Shown: piece by piece, positions 16,338 to 25,233 of the stretch | Layout: each line of letters begins with the position of its first letter | How positions within the stretch are numbered: position 1 is the first letter of the stretch | Assembly: GCF_008932435.1 (NCBI RefSeq) | Contig: NZ_WBWE01000012.1 | Span: 1 to 64,000 of the forward strand | DNA: 64,000 nt | From: Brucella pseudintermedia | GTDB lineage: Bacteria; Pseudomonadota; Alphaproteobacteria; Rhizobiales; Rhizobiaceae | Direction: 5' to 3' | Notes under the pieces: generated by a model | What the model saw: the letters and a program-made list of their open reading frames with translations, nothing else | Database searches by the model: none | Told to the model about the DNA's origin: nothing | Program-made: the position numbers and the translations under genes

Positions 16338-17161
16338 GCGCTGTGGCGCAATTGCCGGAGTGCGGAGGCGATCTTCAGTTCCCGCGCTTCCTCCGCGTCG
16401 TTGCCGTCTTCACGATGCCAAGCGGCTGACAGGCAACCATAGGCGAAGGCATAATCCAGAATATAGGCCGGTTCGCGCCCGATGATCGGCGCGAAATGTT
16501 CGGCCATGTGCCGGGCGCGTTCAAGGTCGAGGCAAAGCTCGTCCCGATCGAGCGGATTATAGAAGATATTAGCCGCGTCGAAGGCGGCATCGCCGACCAG
16601 CCCGTGCGGATCGATGGCGAGCCAGCCGCGCGGTCCCTCAATGATATTCTCATGGTGAATATCACCATGCAGCGGAATGGCCTTGTGCGGCGTCGCCAGC
16701 AGGCGCTTGGCGACCGTCGTGCCATCTGCATAGATCGGGCTTTCATGCGCCACCGCAAAGAGGCCGGAAAAGTGCTTGTCCAGCGGCTGCAGGCCAGTCG
16801 GTATTGGAGCGGGAGAGGGCGTGTGCAGCGCGCTCAGCACCTCGCCGAAGATGTGCAGGCATTCGGCATCCTTGCCGCGCTTCAGGTGCTCATCAAGGTG
16901 ATAGTCGCCGGCATATTCGAGCAGCATCGATATGCCCTTGAGGCCGTATAATCGCGCTGCACCATGGCCGTCCTGCCAGTCCAGATAATGCGCGCCGCGC
17001 AGCTCTTCCATCCCGGCTGGTTTCAACTGTTTGACGACAAAAACCTCGCCCGGATGATCGATGCGTTCGACCTTCCAGACGAGGCTTGAATGTGTATCGA
17101 CCAGAGGCTCATAGGAGCCGATCTTCCATTCGACAGGAAACACCGGCTTCGTCGGCATCAC
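16325..17161 (-). CDS. APH-fold phosphotransferase (aminoglycoside/hydroxyurea type)
   Basis: This kinase-like protein of 278 residues has the catalytic [10 protein letters not shown] loop and the metal-binding [19 protein letters not shown] segment, as in the streptomycin 6-phosphotransferase/APH(6) group. A FVVKQLKP strand bears the ATP-binding lysine. Chromosomal members act on unknown metabolites; resistance cannot be concluded. Its ATG overlaps the argC stop (ATGA), so it is the second gene of an argC operon. Confidence 0.82.
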   Translation of the reverse strand: MMPTKPVFPVEWKIGSYEPLVDTHSSLVWKVERIDHPGEVFVVKQLKPAGMEELRGAHYLDWQDGHGAARLYGLKGISMLLEYAGDYHLDEHLKRGKDAECLHIFGEVLSALHTPSPAPIPTGLQPLDKHFSGLFAVAHESPIYADGTTVAKRLLATPHKAIPLHGDIHHENIIEGPRGWLAIDPHGLVGDAAFDAANIFYNPLDRDELCLDLERARHMAEHFAPIIGREPAYILDYAFAYGCLSAAWHREDGNDAEEARELKIASALRQLRHSAYPS

Positions 17162-18093
17162 GCCTTGCCAAGCATGAGGTTCATGTTCTGGACGGCGGCA
17201 CCCGATGCGCCCTTGCCGAGATTGTCGAGCAGCGCCACCAGATTGACCTCGCCGTCGCCTTCAGTGCCGAAGACGAAAAGCTTCATGCCGTCCTTGCCCG
17301 CGAGCTCTTCCGCATCGACACGCGGAAGCTTCCCGCTTTCCTCAAGCGGCACGACCTCGACAATATCCTGACCGGCATAATGCTCCGTCAGCGCGGCATG
17401 AACCGCGGCAAGCGACGGCGATCCTTCGAGTTCGCTCAGGAACAGCGGAACCTGCACGATCATGCCCTGCGGGAAGCGTCCTACGCTGGGCGAAAAGATC
17501 GGGCGGCGATCCAGACGGCCATGCAATTGCAGTTCCGGCACGTGCTTGTGACGCAGCGGTAGGCCATAGAGGAAATTGTTAGCGGCAAGATGCTCCGGAT
17601 GGTTCTTGTCTTCCATCTGGGCGATGAGCTGCTTGCCGCCGCCCGTATAGCCGGAAACAGCATTGACGCTGACCGGATAATCGGCAGGCAGCAGGCCCGC
17701 ATCGCGCAGCGGGCGCACAAGTGCAATCGCGCCGGTCGGGTAGCAGCCCGGATTGGCAACGAGGCGCGCCTCGGCAATGCGTTGGCGCTGGCCCTTGGCC
17801 AGTTCCGCAAAGCCATAGGCCCAGTCCGGGTGCACGCGATAGGCGGTCGAGGTATCGATGATGCGGGTCGCGTTATGACCTTCGAGCAGGGAAACCGCTT
17901 CCTTGGAGGCATCGTCCGGCAGGCACAGGATCGCAATGTCGGCAGCACGCAGATAGTCGGCGCGCAAATCCTTGTTGCGCCGCTCGGCTTCCGGGATGGA
18001 AATCACTTCGAGATCGTCGCGCTCGGCCAGACGGTTGCGGATCTGCAAGCCGGTGGTGCCGTGTTCGCCATCGATGAAGATTTTCGGTTTCAT
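17158..18093 (-). CDS. argC: N-acetyl-gamma-glutamyl-phosphate reductase, type 2
   Basis: The enzyme reduces N-acetylglutamyl phosphate to the semialdehyde with NADPH in arginine biosynthesis. Its 311 residues fit the short type 2 class. Seen are the NAD(P)-binding start [18 protein letters not shown], the catalytic cysteine in [24 protein letters not shown], and the closing [16 protein letters not shown] typical of the family. It is followed by the coupled phosphotransferase gene. Confidence 0.95.
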   Translation of the reverse strand: MKPKIFIDGEHGTTGLQIRNRLAERDDLEVISIPEAERRNKDLRADYLRAADIAILCLPDDASKEAVSLLEGHNATRIIDTSTAYRVHPDWAYGFAELAKGQRQRIAEARLVANPGCYPTGAIALVRPLRDAGLLPADYPVSVNAVSGYTGGGKQLIAQMEDKNHPEHLAANNFLYGLPLRHKHVPELQLHGRLDRRPIFSPSVGRFPQGMIVQVPLFLSELEGSPSLAAVHAALTEHYAGQDIVEVVPLEESGKLPRVDAEELAGKDGMKLFVFGTEGDGEVNLVALLDNLGKGASGAAVQNMNLMLGKA

Positions 18094-18177
18094 GCGTTTT
18101 GCCTTTGAATTCAGAAAGTTACGACAATAGGTGGAATGGGTTTTTGAGCCGCTTGAATCACTTTGTGAACAAGCATC

Positions 18178-19128
18178 TCATCGTCGTTCTTTCCGTTCGG
18201 CCAGAAGGCCCAGATAGTACATTGCGATTGTCGCTCCCGCGATGGCCGTTATATCGGCATGGTCATAGGCTGGTGCAACCTCGACCACATCGGCGCCCAC
18301 GAAGTCAAGAGTTGTCAGCTTGCGCAGGACCGACAGCATCTTTGCCGATGAAGGGCCGCCAGCGACCGGCGTGCCGGTTCCCGGCGCAAAGGCCGGATCG
18401 AGGCAGTCGATATCGAAGGTCAGATAGGTTTTCCGGCCATTGGTGCGTTTCAGGATTGCATCAGCAATCGCCGCCGCCGACATGTCCTCGACCTCATGGC
18501 CGTAGATGATTCTGATGCCGCAATCTTCCGGCGCGTGCGTGCGGATGCCGATCTGGATCGAATGGTCGGGATCGATGATGCCATCGCGCACCGCGCGGGC
18601 CACGAATGAGCCGTGATCGATCCGCTTGCCATCGTCGAACCATGTATCCTGATGCGCATCGAACTGCACCAAAGCAAGCGGACCATATTTCGCGGCATGG
18701 GCCTTGAGAAGCGGCCATGTGATGAAATGATCGCCGCCGAGCGTCAGCAGGAACGCATCGGATTTCAGGATTTTCGCCGCTTCGCGCTCGATTGTGGCAG
18801 GGGTCTTGGTGTGATTGCCGTAGTCGAGCAGGCAGTCGCCATAATCGATGACGGCAAGATTCTCGAACAGATCGCGCTCGAACGGATATTGCGGATCATT
18901 GTCAAAGATTGCCGAGGCCCGCCGGATCGCCTGCGGGCCGAAGCGCGCTCCGGGGCGATTGGAAACGGCGGCATCGAAGGGAATGCCCCAGACAACCGCC
19001 TCTGCAGCCTTGAGCGACTTCGTATATACCCGCCGCATGAAGGACAGCACGCCCGCATGGGTAGGGTCGGTCGCGGCGCTGGTCAGGCTGCGGGCCGTGA
19101 TCGCGTGGTCGATGGTTTTTGAAGGCAT
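18178..19128 (-). CDS. speB: Agmatinase (ureohydrolase family)
   Basis: The product hydrolyses agmatine to putrescine and urea in the polyamine pathway. All binuclear manganese motifs are present: GGDHFITWP, DAHQDTW and DIDCLDPAFAPGTGTP. Its 316 residues match agmatinases rather than longer arginases or formiminoglutamases, although guanidino acid hydrolases share the motifs, so the substrate is likely but not proven. It is a single gene on the minus strand between argC and a monooxygenase gene. Confidence 0.87.
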   Translation of the reverse strand: MPSKTIDHAITARSLTSAATDPTHAGVLSFMRRVYTKSLKAAEAVVWGIPFDAAVSNRPGARFGPQAIRRASAIFDNDPQYPFERDLFENLAVIDYGDCLLDYGNHTKTPATIEREAAKILKSDAFLLTLGGDHFITWPLLKAHAAKYGPLALVQFDAHQDTWFDDGKRIDHGSFVARAVRDGIIDPDHSIQIGIRTHAPEDCGIRIIYGHEVEDMSAAAIADAILKRTNGRKTYLTFDIDCLDPAFAPGTGTPVAGGPSSAKMLSVLRKLTTLDFVGADVVEVAPAYDHADITAIAGATIAMYYLGLLAERKERR

Positions 19129-19167
19129 GGTGGTGATCCGAGTGATAGTCTGGCTTCTATAGCGCTT

Positions 19168-19515
19168 TCATTCGCTCTTGGCATCAAATCCATAGGCGCG
19201 CTCCACGCGACCGATACGCACGCGATAGGTTTCATACCATTTTTGGCGACCAAGCTTCTGCGCCACCAGATGATCCACATCGCGCTTCCATGCGCGGATG
19301 CTTTCCTCGTCGGTCCAGAAAGAATTGGTGATGCCAAATCCTTCCGCGTCGCGGGCGCTCTCGATGCCGAGATAGCCGGGCTGTTTCGCTGCAAGTTCAC
19401 CCATCTGAACCGCCATGTCTCCATAGCCATCGTCTTCACCCGTAACGCGCTGCGAAGCAAAGGTGACGATCAGATAAGGCGGCTCCGGGGTGGAAGCAAA
19501 ACGACTGGACGACAT
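19168..19515 (-). CDS. Antibiotic-biosynthesis-monooxygenase (ABM) family protein
   Basis: This small ferredoxin-like-fold protein has 115 residues. It shows YLIVTFASQRV, GYLGIESARDAEGFGITNSFWTDEESIRAW and HLVAQKLGRQKWYETYRVRIGRVERAY, the usual pattern of the stand-alone ABM/YqjZ group. Members can be heme- or quinone-acting enzymes, but most are uncharacterised. No operon partner is evident. Confidence 0.8.
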   Translation of the reverse strand: MSSSRFASTPEPPYLIVTFASQRVTGEDDGYGDMAVQMGELAAKQPGYLGIESARDAEGFGITNSFWTDEESIRAWKRDVDHLVAQKLGRQKWYETYRVRIGRVERAYGFDAKSE

Positions 19516-19557
19516 TCGGCTGGCTCCGTGCTGGCTTTGAGTCTCTTGTTACATAGC

Positions 19558-19585
19558 AAAAAAGCGGACCCGAAGGCCCGCTTTT
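19558..19585 (-). terminator. Terminator after rpsI
   Basis: On the minus strand AAAAGCGGGCC-TTCG-GGTCCGCTTTT forms a strong stem with a stable TTCG loop and a T-run. It lies 25 bp past the rpsI stop. Confidence 0.85.
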
Positions 19586-19609
19586 CTGTAAGCTCTGAAG
19601 CGATAGATA

Positions 19610-20086
19610 TTAACGCTTGGAGAACTGGAAGCTGCGACGAGCCTTGGCCTTGCCGTACTTCTTACGTTCGACGACGCGGCTGTCGCGGGTCAGGAAGCCA
19701 CCCTTCTTGAGAACCGCGCGCAGGCCCGGTTCGTAGTAGGTGAGGGCCTTGGAAATACCGTGACGAACGGCACCGGCCTGACCGGAGAGGCCACCACCGG
19801 CAACGGTGGCGACGATGTCGAACTGACCGACGCGGTTCGAAGCGACGATCGGCTGCTGCAGGATCATCTGCAGGACCGGACGTGCGAAATACTTTTCGAA
19901 TTCCTTGTCGTTGACGACGATCTTGCCGGAGCCCGGCTTGACCCAAACGCGTGCAACGGCGTCCTTGCGCTTGCCGGTGGCATAGGCGCGGCCCTGTGCG
20001 TCCAGCTTCTGGACATGAACCGGAGCGGCAGCTTCGGTCTTGGCAACGGTGCCGAGTTCTTCGAGCGAGTTGATGCTCTCAGCCAT
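19610..20086 (-). CDS. rpsI: 30S ribosomal protein S9
   Basis: This is a ribosomal small-subunit protein. The core reads [22 protein letters not shown], the central [19 protein letters not shown] is the family signature, and the tail ends [17 protein letters not shown], with the C-terminal KR that contacts P-site tRNA. The N-terminal extension of about 30 residues is usual in alphaproteobacteria. It starts 2 bp after rplM. Confidence 0.98.
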   Translation of the reverse strand: MAESINSLEELGTVAKTEAAAPVHVQKLDAQGRAYATGKRKDAVARVWVKPGSGKIVVNDKEFEKYFARPVLQMILQQPIVASNRVGQFDIVATVAGGGLSGQAGAVRHGISKALTYYEPGLRAVLKKGGFLTRDSRVVERKKYGKAKARRSFQFSKR

Positions 20087-20088
20087 GA

Positions 20089-20553
20089 TTATGCATTCCC
20101 TTTGTTCTTGCGGTTCAGCGCTGCGACGTCGAGGACTTCCGGCTGCTGAGCTTCGTGCTGATGGTTCGGGCCTGCATAAACGCGCAGGTTCTTCATCTGG
20201 CGACGGCCGAGCGGACCGCGCGGGATCATGCGCTCGATTGCCTTCTCAAGAACGCGTTCCGGGAAACGGCCTTCGAGGATCTGGCGAGCAGTGCGCTCCT
20301 TGATGCCGCCCGGATGGCCGGTGTGCCAGTAATATTTCTTGTCGGCATACTTGTTGCCGGTCAGAACAACCTTGTCGGCATTGATGATGATGACATTGTC
20401 GCCATCGTCCACATGCGGGGTGAAGGTTGCTTTGTGCTTGCCACGCAGGCGATTGGCGACGAGCGATGCGAGACGGCCGACGACGAGACCTTCGGCGTCG
20501 ATCAGCACCCACTTCTTCACCACTTCAGCCGGCTTCTGGGAGAAAGTTGCCAT
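20089..20553 (-). CDS. rplM: 50S ribosomal protein L13
   Basis: This is a large-subunit protein of 154 residues with the L13 signature [37 protein letters not shown] and [31 protein letters not shown]. It is co-transcribed with rpsI. The leader at 20554-20760 contains inverted sequences that may serve autogenous control, but I cannot define one. Confidence 0.98.
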   Translation of the reverse strand: MATFSQKPAEVVKKWVLIDAEGLVVGRLASLVANRLRGKHKATFTPHVDDGDNVIIINADKVVLTGNKYADKKYYWHTGHPGGIKERTARQILEGRFPERVLEKAIERMIPRGPLGRRQMKNLRVYAGPNHQHEAQQPEVLDVAALNRKNKGNA

Positions 20554-20758
20554 TGAAGTCTTCCTTGACTTGATCCCTGTCCTTGCGAACCGGGCTTTTT
20601 TTGTTGCTTGTGTTGGATATTCTCCAACCCGAACGGGCGTGTAAAAGTTGCCTTTCGCACGCTTCCGGCGGGTCGATATACAATGTTGGCGCTTCCGTCA
20701 AGCCCTGTATTTGAAGCATCTTTTAAAAAGAATAACAAAATCAATAAGTTGCGTGTTT

Positions 20759-20772
20759 GGTATTATAATACC
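20759..20772. promoter_or_regulatory. 14-bp palindrome containing TATAAT upstream of rplM
   Basis: GGTATTATAATACC is a perfect palindrome in a markedly AT-rich stretch about 205 bp before the rplM start. It contains the -10 hexamer TATAAT on both strands. It may be the core of the ribosomal-protein promoter. No clean -35 is visible at 17 bp. Confidence 0.35.
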
Positions 20773-20789
20773 TTATATTTTTTGCCCAT

Positions 20790-21236
20790 TTATCGCGGTG
20801 GAATCGAATAGGTGGCGGTGGCATGGGCGACCAACTCGCCGCTTGCACCATCGGTCAGGCTGATATCGAGGACCGCAAGGCGCTTGCCGAGTTTCAGGAG
20901 GCGCGCCACGGCCTCGACCGTGCCGGGGGAGGGTTTGCGCAGGAAATTGATGTTGAGGTTGGTGGTGACGGCCAGGGCAACCGGACCGATATGGGCGAGA
21001 ATGGCGGCATAGGCGGCAACGTCGGCCAGCGCAAACAGCGAAGGGCCGGAAACCGTCCCGCCCGGGCGCAGATGTTGCTCATCGGCGTGAAGGCGCATTG
21101 TAGCCGACCCCTCATCCACGGCCATGACCTCGAAAGCATCGCCAAGCTGCGGAAATTCACGCTTCATGAAGGCCCGCAATTCATCAAGGCTCATGACGGG
21201 GCTGACGCTTGTGCGATGTGCGGTATTGATATTCAT
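20790..21236 (-). CDS. PaaI-family hotdog thioesterase
   Basis: This acyl-CoA thioesterase-like protein of 148 residues has one hotdog fold. It contains LRPGGTVSGPSLFALADVAAYAAILAHIG, with the Asp of the central helix, and LNINFLRKPSPGTVEAVARLLKLGKRLAVLDISL. Specificity cannot be read from sequence. It is a single gene on the minus strand upstream of rplM. Confidence 0.85.
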   Translation of the reverse strand: MNINTAHRTSVSPVMSLDELRAFMKREFPQLGDAFEVMAVDEGSATMRLHADEQHLRPGGTVSGPSLFALADVAAYAAILAHIGPVALAVTTNLNINFLRKPSPGTVEAVARLLKLGKRLAVLDISLTDGASGELVAHATATYSIPPR

Positions 21237-21318
21237 GCATTTCTCCCAAATTTAATAATCAATAGAGGCTGCGGCGGCTTTCATGCAAGCGCCGGCTCAG
21301 GCGATTAAAGAGGACAAG

Positions 21319-21744
21319 ATGCAAAACCCATCCGACGACCAGATCCGCGAAATCCTCCTTTCCGTGAAAACGATTGCGCTTCTCGGCGCATCGCCGAAGC
21401 CGGAACGCCCGAGCAATGGCGTGATGGAATTCCTGCTTGCCAAGGGCTATCGCGTCATTCCGGTCAATCCGGGGCAGGCGGGCAAGGATATACACGGCCA
21501 GCGCGTGGTGGCGCGTCTTGCCGACATCGGAGAACCGGTGGATATGGTGGATGTCTTCCGTGAACCCTACTCCCTGCCGGGCATCGTGGACGAAGTTCTG
21601 GCGATGAAACATCGGCCAAAGGTCTTGTGGACGCAGCTTGGCGTCGTGCACGAAGAGGCTGGAAACCGCGCCAGTGAAGCCGGTTTGACGGTCGTCATGG
21701 ACCGCTGTCCTGCCATCGAATATCCCCGCCTCATTTCTGAATAG
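21319..21744 (+). CDS. CoA-binding domain protein (YccU type)
   Basis: This small Rossmann-fold protein of 141 residues resembles the CoA-binding domain of succinyl-CoA synthetase: KTIALLGASPKPERPSNGV, YRVIPVNPG, VDMVDVFREP and VLWTQLGVVHEEA. GAGGACAAG precedes ATG 21319; the frame is open up to 21283. The physiological role is unknown. It ends about 115 bp before metY. Confidence 0.88.
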   Translation: MQNPSDDQIREILLSVKTIALLGASPKPERPSNGVMEFLLAKGYRVIPVNPGQAGKDIHGQRVVARLADIGEPVDMVDVFREPYSLPGIVDEVLAMKHRPKVLWTQLGVVHEEAGNRASEAGLTVVMDRCPAIEYPRLISE

Positions 21745-21769
21745 GAAGTTTTGGATTTAATTTCTGCGA

Positions 21770-21818
21770 TTCCGCCATTTGGCGGAAAATCCGCCTTTGC
21801 TTTCCTGGCGGCAACGCC
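21770..21818 (+). promoter_or_regulatory. Attenuator-like leader with alternative pairings before metY
   Basis: Five complementary blocks follow each other: TTCCGCC (21770-21776), GGCGGAA (21781-21787), TCCGCC (21790-21795), GGCGG (21807-21811) and CGCC (21815-21818). The second block can pair with the first or the third, the third with the second or the fourth, and the fourth with the third or the fifth. They thus form mutually exclusive hairpins, the logic of a transcription or translation attenuator. It lies 43 bp ahead of metY. I looked for the SAM-II aptamer core and did not find it. Confidence 0.45.
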
Positions 21819-21860
21819 TAACGTCCTGTCATCATTGGGGCTTAGACGCTGGAGGAAATC

Positions 21861-23144
21861 ATGTCAAAACGTTCGCCCGGAATTGAAACGCTGGCTGTCC
21901 ACGCAGGCGCGAAGCCCGATCCGACGACGGGTGCGCGCGCGACACCGATCTATCAGACAACTTCGTTTGTGTTCGATGATGCGGATCATGCGGCATCGCT
22001 GTTCGGTCTTCAGGCTTTCGGCAATATCTATACGCGCATCACAAACCCGACGACTGCCGTTCTGGAAGAACGCATTGCGGCACTTGAAGGCGGAACAGCG
22101 GCGGTCGCGACCGCATCCGGCCATGCGGCGCAATTGCTCGTGTTCCACACGCTTCTGCGACCGGGCGACAATTTCATCGCCGCGCGCCAGCTCTATGGCG
22201 GCTCGATCAACCAGTTCGGCCAGTCGTTCAAGTCTTTCGACTGGCATGTGCGCTGGGCCGACGCCACCAATCCGACCGATTTCGCCAAGCAGATCGATGA
22301 CAGGACGCGCGCCATCTTCATCGAAAGCTTCGCCAATCCGGGCGGGATTGTCGTGGATATCGAGGCCATTGCCGAAATCGCCCACAAGCACGGCCTGCCG
22401 CTGATCGTGGACAACACGCTCGCATCGCCCTATCTGGTGCGCCCGATCGAGCACGGCGCGGATATCGTCGTCCACTCGCTGACCAAGTTCATCGGCGGTC
22501 ACGGCAGTTCGATGGGCGGCATTCTGGTCGATGGCGGCACGTTCGATTGGGCCAAATCCGGCAACTACCCGCTTCTGACCGAACCGCGCCCGGATTATGC
22601 CGGTCTGGAACTGCACAAGACATTCGGCAATATTTCCTTTGCCATAGCTGCCCGTGTTCTGGGCTTGCGGGATCTCGGCCCGGCCATTTCACCATTCAAT
22701 GCGTTCCAGATACTGACAGGCGTGGAAACGCTGCCGCTGCGCATACAGCGCCACAGCGACAACGCATTGAAGGTTGCCTCCTGGCTGCACGGCCATGACA
22801 AGGTGTCGTGGGTCAATTATGCTGGATTGCCGAATGATAAATTCCACGCGCTCCAGCAGAAATATGCGCCGAAGGGGGCGGGCTCCGTGTTCACTTTCGG
22901 ACTCAAGGGCGGTTACGACGCGGGCGTGAAATTCGTCGACAGCCTCGACCTGTTCTCGCTGCTTGCCAATATCGGCGACACGCGTTCGCTGGTCATCCAT
23001 CCGGCATCCACCACCCACCGCCAGCTGACCGACGAGCAGAAGGTGGCGGCAGGCGCGGGACCGGACGTGGTACGCCTTTCCATCGGCATCGAGGATGCCG
23101 ACGATATCATCGCCGATCTGGAACAGGCGCTGGCAAAGGTCTGA
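21861..23144 (+). CDS. metY: O-acetylhomoserine sulfhydrylase (MetY/MetZ type)
   Basis: This PLP enzyme makes homocysteine (or cysteine adducts) from O-acetyl- or O-succinylhomoserine and sulfide. Its 427 residues match O-acetylhomoserine (thiol)-lyases rather than the 390-residue MetB/MetC. Seen are YQTTSFVFDDADHAASLFGLQ, YTRITNPTTAVLEERIAALEGG and the PLP lysine K209 in SLTKFIGGHG. GAGGAAATC is the ribosome site. Acetyl versus succinyl preference cannot be decided by eye. A cupin gene follows 3 bp later. Confidence 0.92.
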   Translation: MSKRSPGIETLAVHAGAKPDPTTGARATPIYQTTSFVFDDADHAASLFGLQAFGNIYTRITNPTTAVLEERIAALEGGTAAVATASGHAAQLLVFHTLLRPGDNFIAARQLYGGSINQFGQSFKSFDWHVRWADATNPTDFAKQIDDRTRAIFIESFANPGGIVVDIEAIAEIAHKHGLPLIVDNTLASPYLVRPIEHGADIVVHSLTKFIGGHGSSMGGILVDGGTFDWAKSGNYPLLTEPRPDYAGLELHKTFGNISFAIAARVLGLRDLGPAISPFNAFQILTGVETLPLRIQRHSDNALKVASWLHGHDKVSWVNYAGLPNDKFHALQQKYAPKGAGSVFTFGLKGGYDAGVKFVDSLDLFSLLANIGDTRSLVIHPASTTHRQLTDEQKVAAGAGPDVVRLSIGIEDADDIIADLEQALAKV

Positions 23145-23147
23145 TCG

Positions 23148-23495
23148 ATGAGCCGGTTTCTCGCTTTCGACCTTTCCGGCATCGAGCCGGAGGAAGGCGC
23201 TCCCTTAGCGGAGCGCATTCTTTCAGGCAGCCCCAAATTCCGCACCTGGAATTTGGAAGAGAATGCCGAAGGCACGCTTTTCGCCGGCATATGGGAAGCG
23301 ACGCCCGGCAAGTGGCGGATCGAATATGACGAATGGGAGTTCTGCCATATTCTGTCTGGTCGGTCGGTCATCCACGAAGAGGGTGGCGAAACCCGCGAGG
23401 TCAAGGCTGGCGACAGTTTCGTCATACGGCCCGGTTTCAGGGGAAACTGGGAAGTGATCGAGACGACCCGCAAGGAATATGTCATCAAGTTATAA
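23148..23495 (+). CDS. Cupin-domain protein
   Basis: This is a 115-residue single-domain cupin of the (S)-ureidoglycine aminohydrolase-like/DUF861 type: GIWEATPGKWRIEYDEWEFCHILSGRSVIHEEGGE, VKAGDSFVIRPGFRGNWEV. The metal-binding set is E..H..E-like, so metal is possible. It is translated right after metY and ended by a strong hairpin, so the two form an operon. A link to sulfur metabolism is only suggested by that position. Confidence 0.82.
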   Translation: MSRFLAFDLSGIEPEEGAPLAERILSGSPKFRTWNLEENAEGTLFAGIWEATPGKWRIEYDEWEFCHILSGRSVIHEEGGETREVKAGDSFVIRPGFRGNWEVIETTRKEYVIKL

Positions 23496-23504
23496 AGCTG
23501 ATGA

Positions 23505-23537
23505 AAAACACCCGCCGAGGGCTTCGGCGGGTGTTTT
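23505..23537 (+). terminator. Terminator after metY-cupin operon
   Basis: AAAACACCCGCCGA and TCGGCGGGTGTTTT form a 14-bp perfect stem with a short loop. A-runs and T-runs on both sides let it work in both directions, since the minus-strand lipoprotein gene ends opposite it. Confidence 0.88.
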
Positions 23538-23554
23538 GCTTGAAATATGCGTTA

Positions 23555-23941
23555 TCAATTATGCGATTCGCGCCTGATCGGGCGGAAAGGCGGAACCGTG
23601 TTCGGGCCCGGACGCTCCACGCTGGGAGTATTGAACGACGGGCGATCCGGCCGCGACGGGCGAGGGCGATCCGGCTTGTTATAGCTCGGCCGGTTACGAT
23701 CCCTGTCACGGTAACGATAATTGTCGCGATAGCGATAGCGAGAGTCCCGATAATAGCGAGGATAGCGACGGTAATCGCGATAATAGCCGCCGCTGTCATA
23801 GATAACGCCGGTGCCGATATAGCTGCCGCGCGAATAATACGGATCGTAACCATCGCCATAATAGCCTTCGGACACGCAACCGCTGAGTGTAAGGCTCGCA
23901 GCGCCAATGCCGAGCGCCAGCAGAATAGATTTCAAGGACAT
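23555..23941 (-). CDS. Tyr/Arg/Asp-rich lipoprotein
   Basis: This protein of 128 residues begins with a lipoprotein signal (LLALGIGAASLTLSGC, lipobox LSGC near residue 22). It continues with a low-complexity region of Tyr, Arg, Asp and Gly (YYRDYRRYPRYYRDSRYRYRDNYRYR) and a Pro/Arg tail. It is probably anchored in the outer membrane and natively disordered. No enzyme family is recognised. ATG 23941 gives the signal directly; a longer frame to 24004 would add 21 non-signal residues. Confidence 0.7.
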   Translation of the reverse strand: MSLKSILLALGIGAASLTLSGCVSEGYYGDGYDPYYSRGSYIGTGVIYDSGGYYRDYRRYPRYYRDSRYRYRDNYRYRDRDRNRPSYNKPDRPRPSRPDRPSFNTPSVERPGPNTVPPFRPIRRESHN

Positions 23942-24197
23942 GTCCGCTACTCCAGTAAAGCCGGTGTCAGCGCTGGAATACGCAACAACCACGCGGCGAA
24001 CCACTATTTAGAGGGATTATGCGCATTTTTGCACCACGCCCATAATCAATAAAGATTGCAGATCGTTAGCTTGGTTAGCTTACTTCACATCTCCACGTCC
24101 ACGCTGCTCAATTTCGATCCAATGCTGCAAACCTGTTAAATAACGCAACAAACGTTCCAAAAGTTGCTTCAGGCAGGCGAAAGGCGCCCCAAAACAC

Positions 24198-24220
24198 AAA
24201 ACCGCCCCGGAGGGCGGCTT
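24198..24220 (-). terminator. Terminator after the Flp pilin gene
   Basis: CCGCCC-CGGA-GGGCGG with TTTTGTGTTTT after it on the minus strand, 25 bp beyond the pilin stop. Confidence 0.75.
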
Positions 24221-24245
24221 TCTATGCAAAATATGTGTAGCTCTG

Positions 24246-24422
24246 TCACTTGCTTGCAGTAGAGATTGCAGTCGAAATTTCAGTAAATTTGTCGCGAATG
24301 TTGGTTCCCAGTTCCGTCGTTGCTGTGATGATGACAACAGCGATCAAAGCCGCGATGAGGCCGTATTCGATGGCAGTTGCGCCGGATTCGTTTTTACGAA
24401 AGCGTGCGATAAGCTTGGTCAT
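24246..24422 (-). CDS. Flp-family type IVb pilin
   Basis: This 58-residue gene encodes a prepilin. It has the short basic leader MTKLIARFRKNESG with the prepilin peptidase site just before ATAIEYGLIAALIAVVIITA, the conserved Flp hydrophobic core with the E-Y motif. It then continues GTNIRDKFTEISTAISTASK. Type IVb pilins build Tad/Flp pili for surface attachment. No tad/cpa assembly genes adjoin it here, so this is an orphan or extra pilin. A terminator follows it, making it monocistronic. Confidence 0.92.
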   Translation of the reverse strand: MTKLIARFRKNESGATAIEYGLIAALIAVVIITATTELGTNIRDKFTEISTAISTASK

Positions 24423-24634
24423 GTGTTGCTCCTGAGATCATTCTTGTTTGTTTAGTGGTCGCTGTGACCTGCGAGCAAACTATCCGCCAATTATGTTCAC
24501 CCTCTTAAGTTGCATGGTAAACGGAAGGTGAGTATTGCATATGATTAATAAAGTGCTGAATACAAAATGAAATTTGAAATTTCGGCATGAGCGGAATTTA
24601 AGCGATATTGAATGTATAGTTGCAGATAGCAAAA

Positions 24635-24655
24635 GAGCCCCGCTTGCGCGAGGCT
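24635..24655 (-). terminator. Terminator after the small exported protein gene
   Basis: GAGCCCCGC/GCGAGGCTC stem (one mismatch) followed by TTTTGC on the minus strand, 27 bp past the stop at 24682. Confidence 0.7.
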
Positions 24656-24681
24656 CCATTCCCCAGTGGCTGTCATGCGCC

Positions 24682-25071
24682 TTACTGCGGCAGTTGTGCT
24701 CCTGCCTGTTTGACGGCATCGGCCATGGTCTGGCAGAGCTTTTCCTCGGAGATGTTCTGCGCCTTTGCGCTGGTGGCAATGTCCTGCTCCATACCCATGG
24801 CAGAGACCTTGCCCTGCTTGCCGGTTGCTTCGGCAGCGTCGGCCTTGGACGTGTCGGCCGGGGCTGGGATAAGCGCGATCATTTTCGTCTGGATATCAAT
24901 TGCGCCGCCATCGGTATAACCCTTTTCCTGGCAGTACTGGAGTACGCCAAGCTGATTGCGGGCGGCGTTATAGGCCATTTCCATCTGCTCCGGCGTTGCC
25001 TGAGCGAAGGCCGTGGCAAGATTTGCGCCAAGAAAAAGACCGGTCAAAGAAACACGTACCAGATTGCGCAT
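24682..25071 (-). CDS. Small exported protein of unknown function
   Basis: The 129-residue protein has a clear signal peptide (MRNLVRVSLTGLFLGANLATAFAQA). The mature domain is helical, with two cysteines (YCQEKGY and KLCQTMA) that could form a disulfide in the periplasm. GGAGATGAAATTATC before ATG 25071 supports that start. The mature domain resembles small alphaproteobacterial exported proteins without assigned function. It is a single gene with its own terminator. Confidence 0.72.
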   Translation of the reverse strand: MRNLVRVSLTGLFLGANLATAFAQATPEQMEMAYNAARNQLGVLQYCQEKGYTDGGAIDIQTKMIALIPAPADTSKADAAEATGKQGKVSAMGMEQDIATSAKAQNISEEKLCQTMADAVKQAGAQLPQ

Positions 25072-25233
25072 GATAATTTCATCTCCATGAGTCAAATACA
25101 CGTTGTGATAGAGCGAAATTTTTTTGCGAAGGAAACTCAAGAAAAATTAATTAGTGAAATGAAATATAGAGGAAATTATTTCCGCGAAAAGCAAGCGGGT
25201 GTCATAAATATTTCATCCGGCCTGCGTGGGCGA

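Noticed and set aside
16325..17161. Aminoglycoside resistance gene
   Set aside because: The fold is right, but it is coupled to argC in a housekeeping setting, with no sign of a resistance cassette.
21745..21860. SAM-II riboswitch before metY
   Set aside because: The conserved aptamer core was looked for and not found; only alternative hairpins are present.
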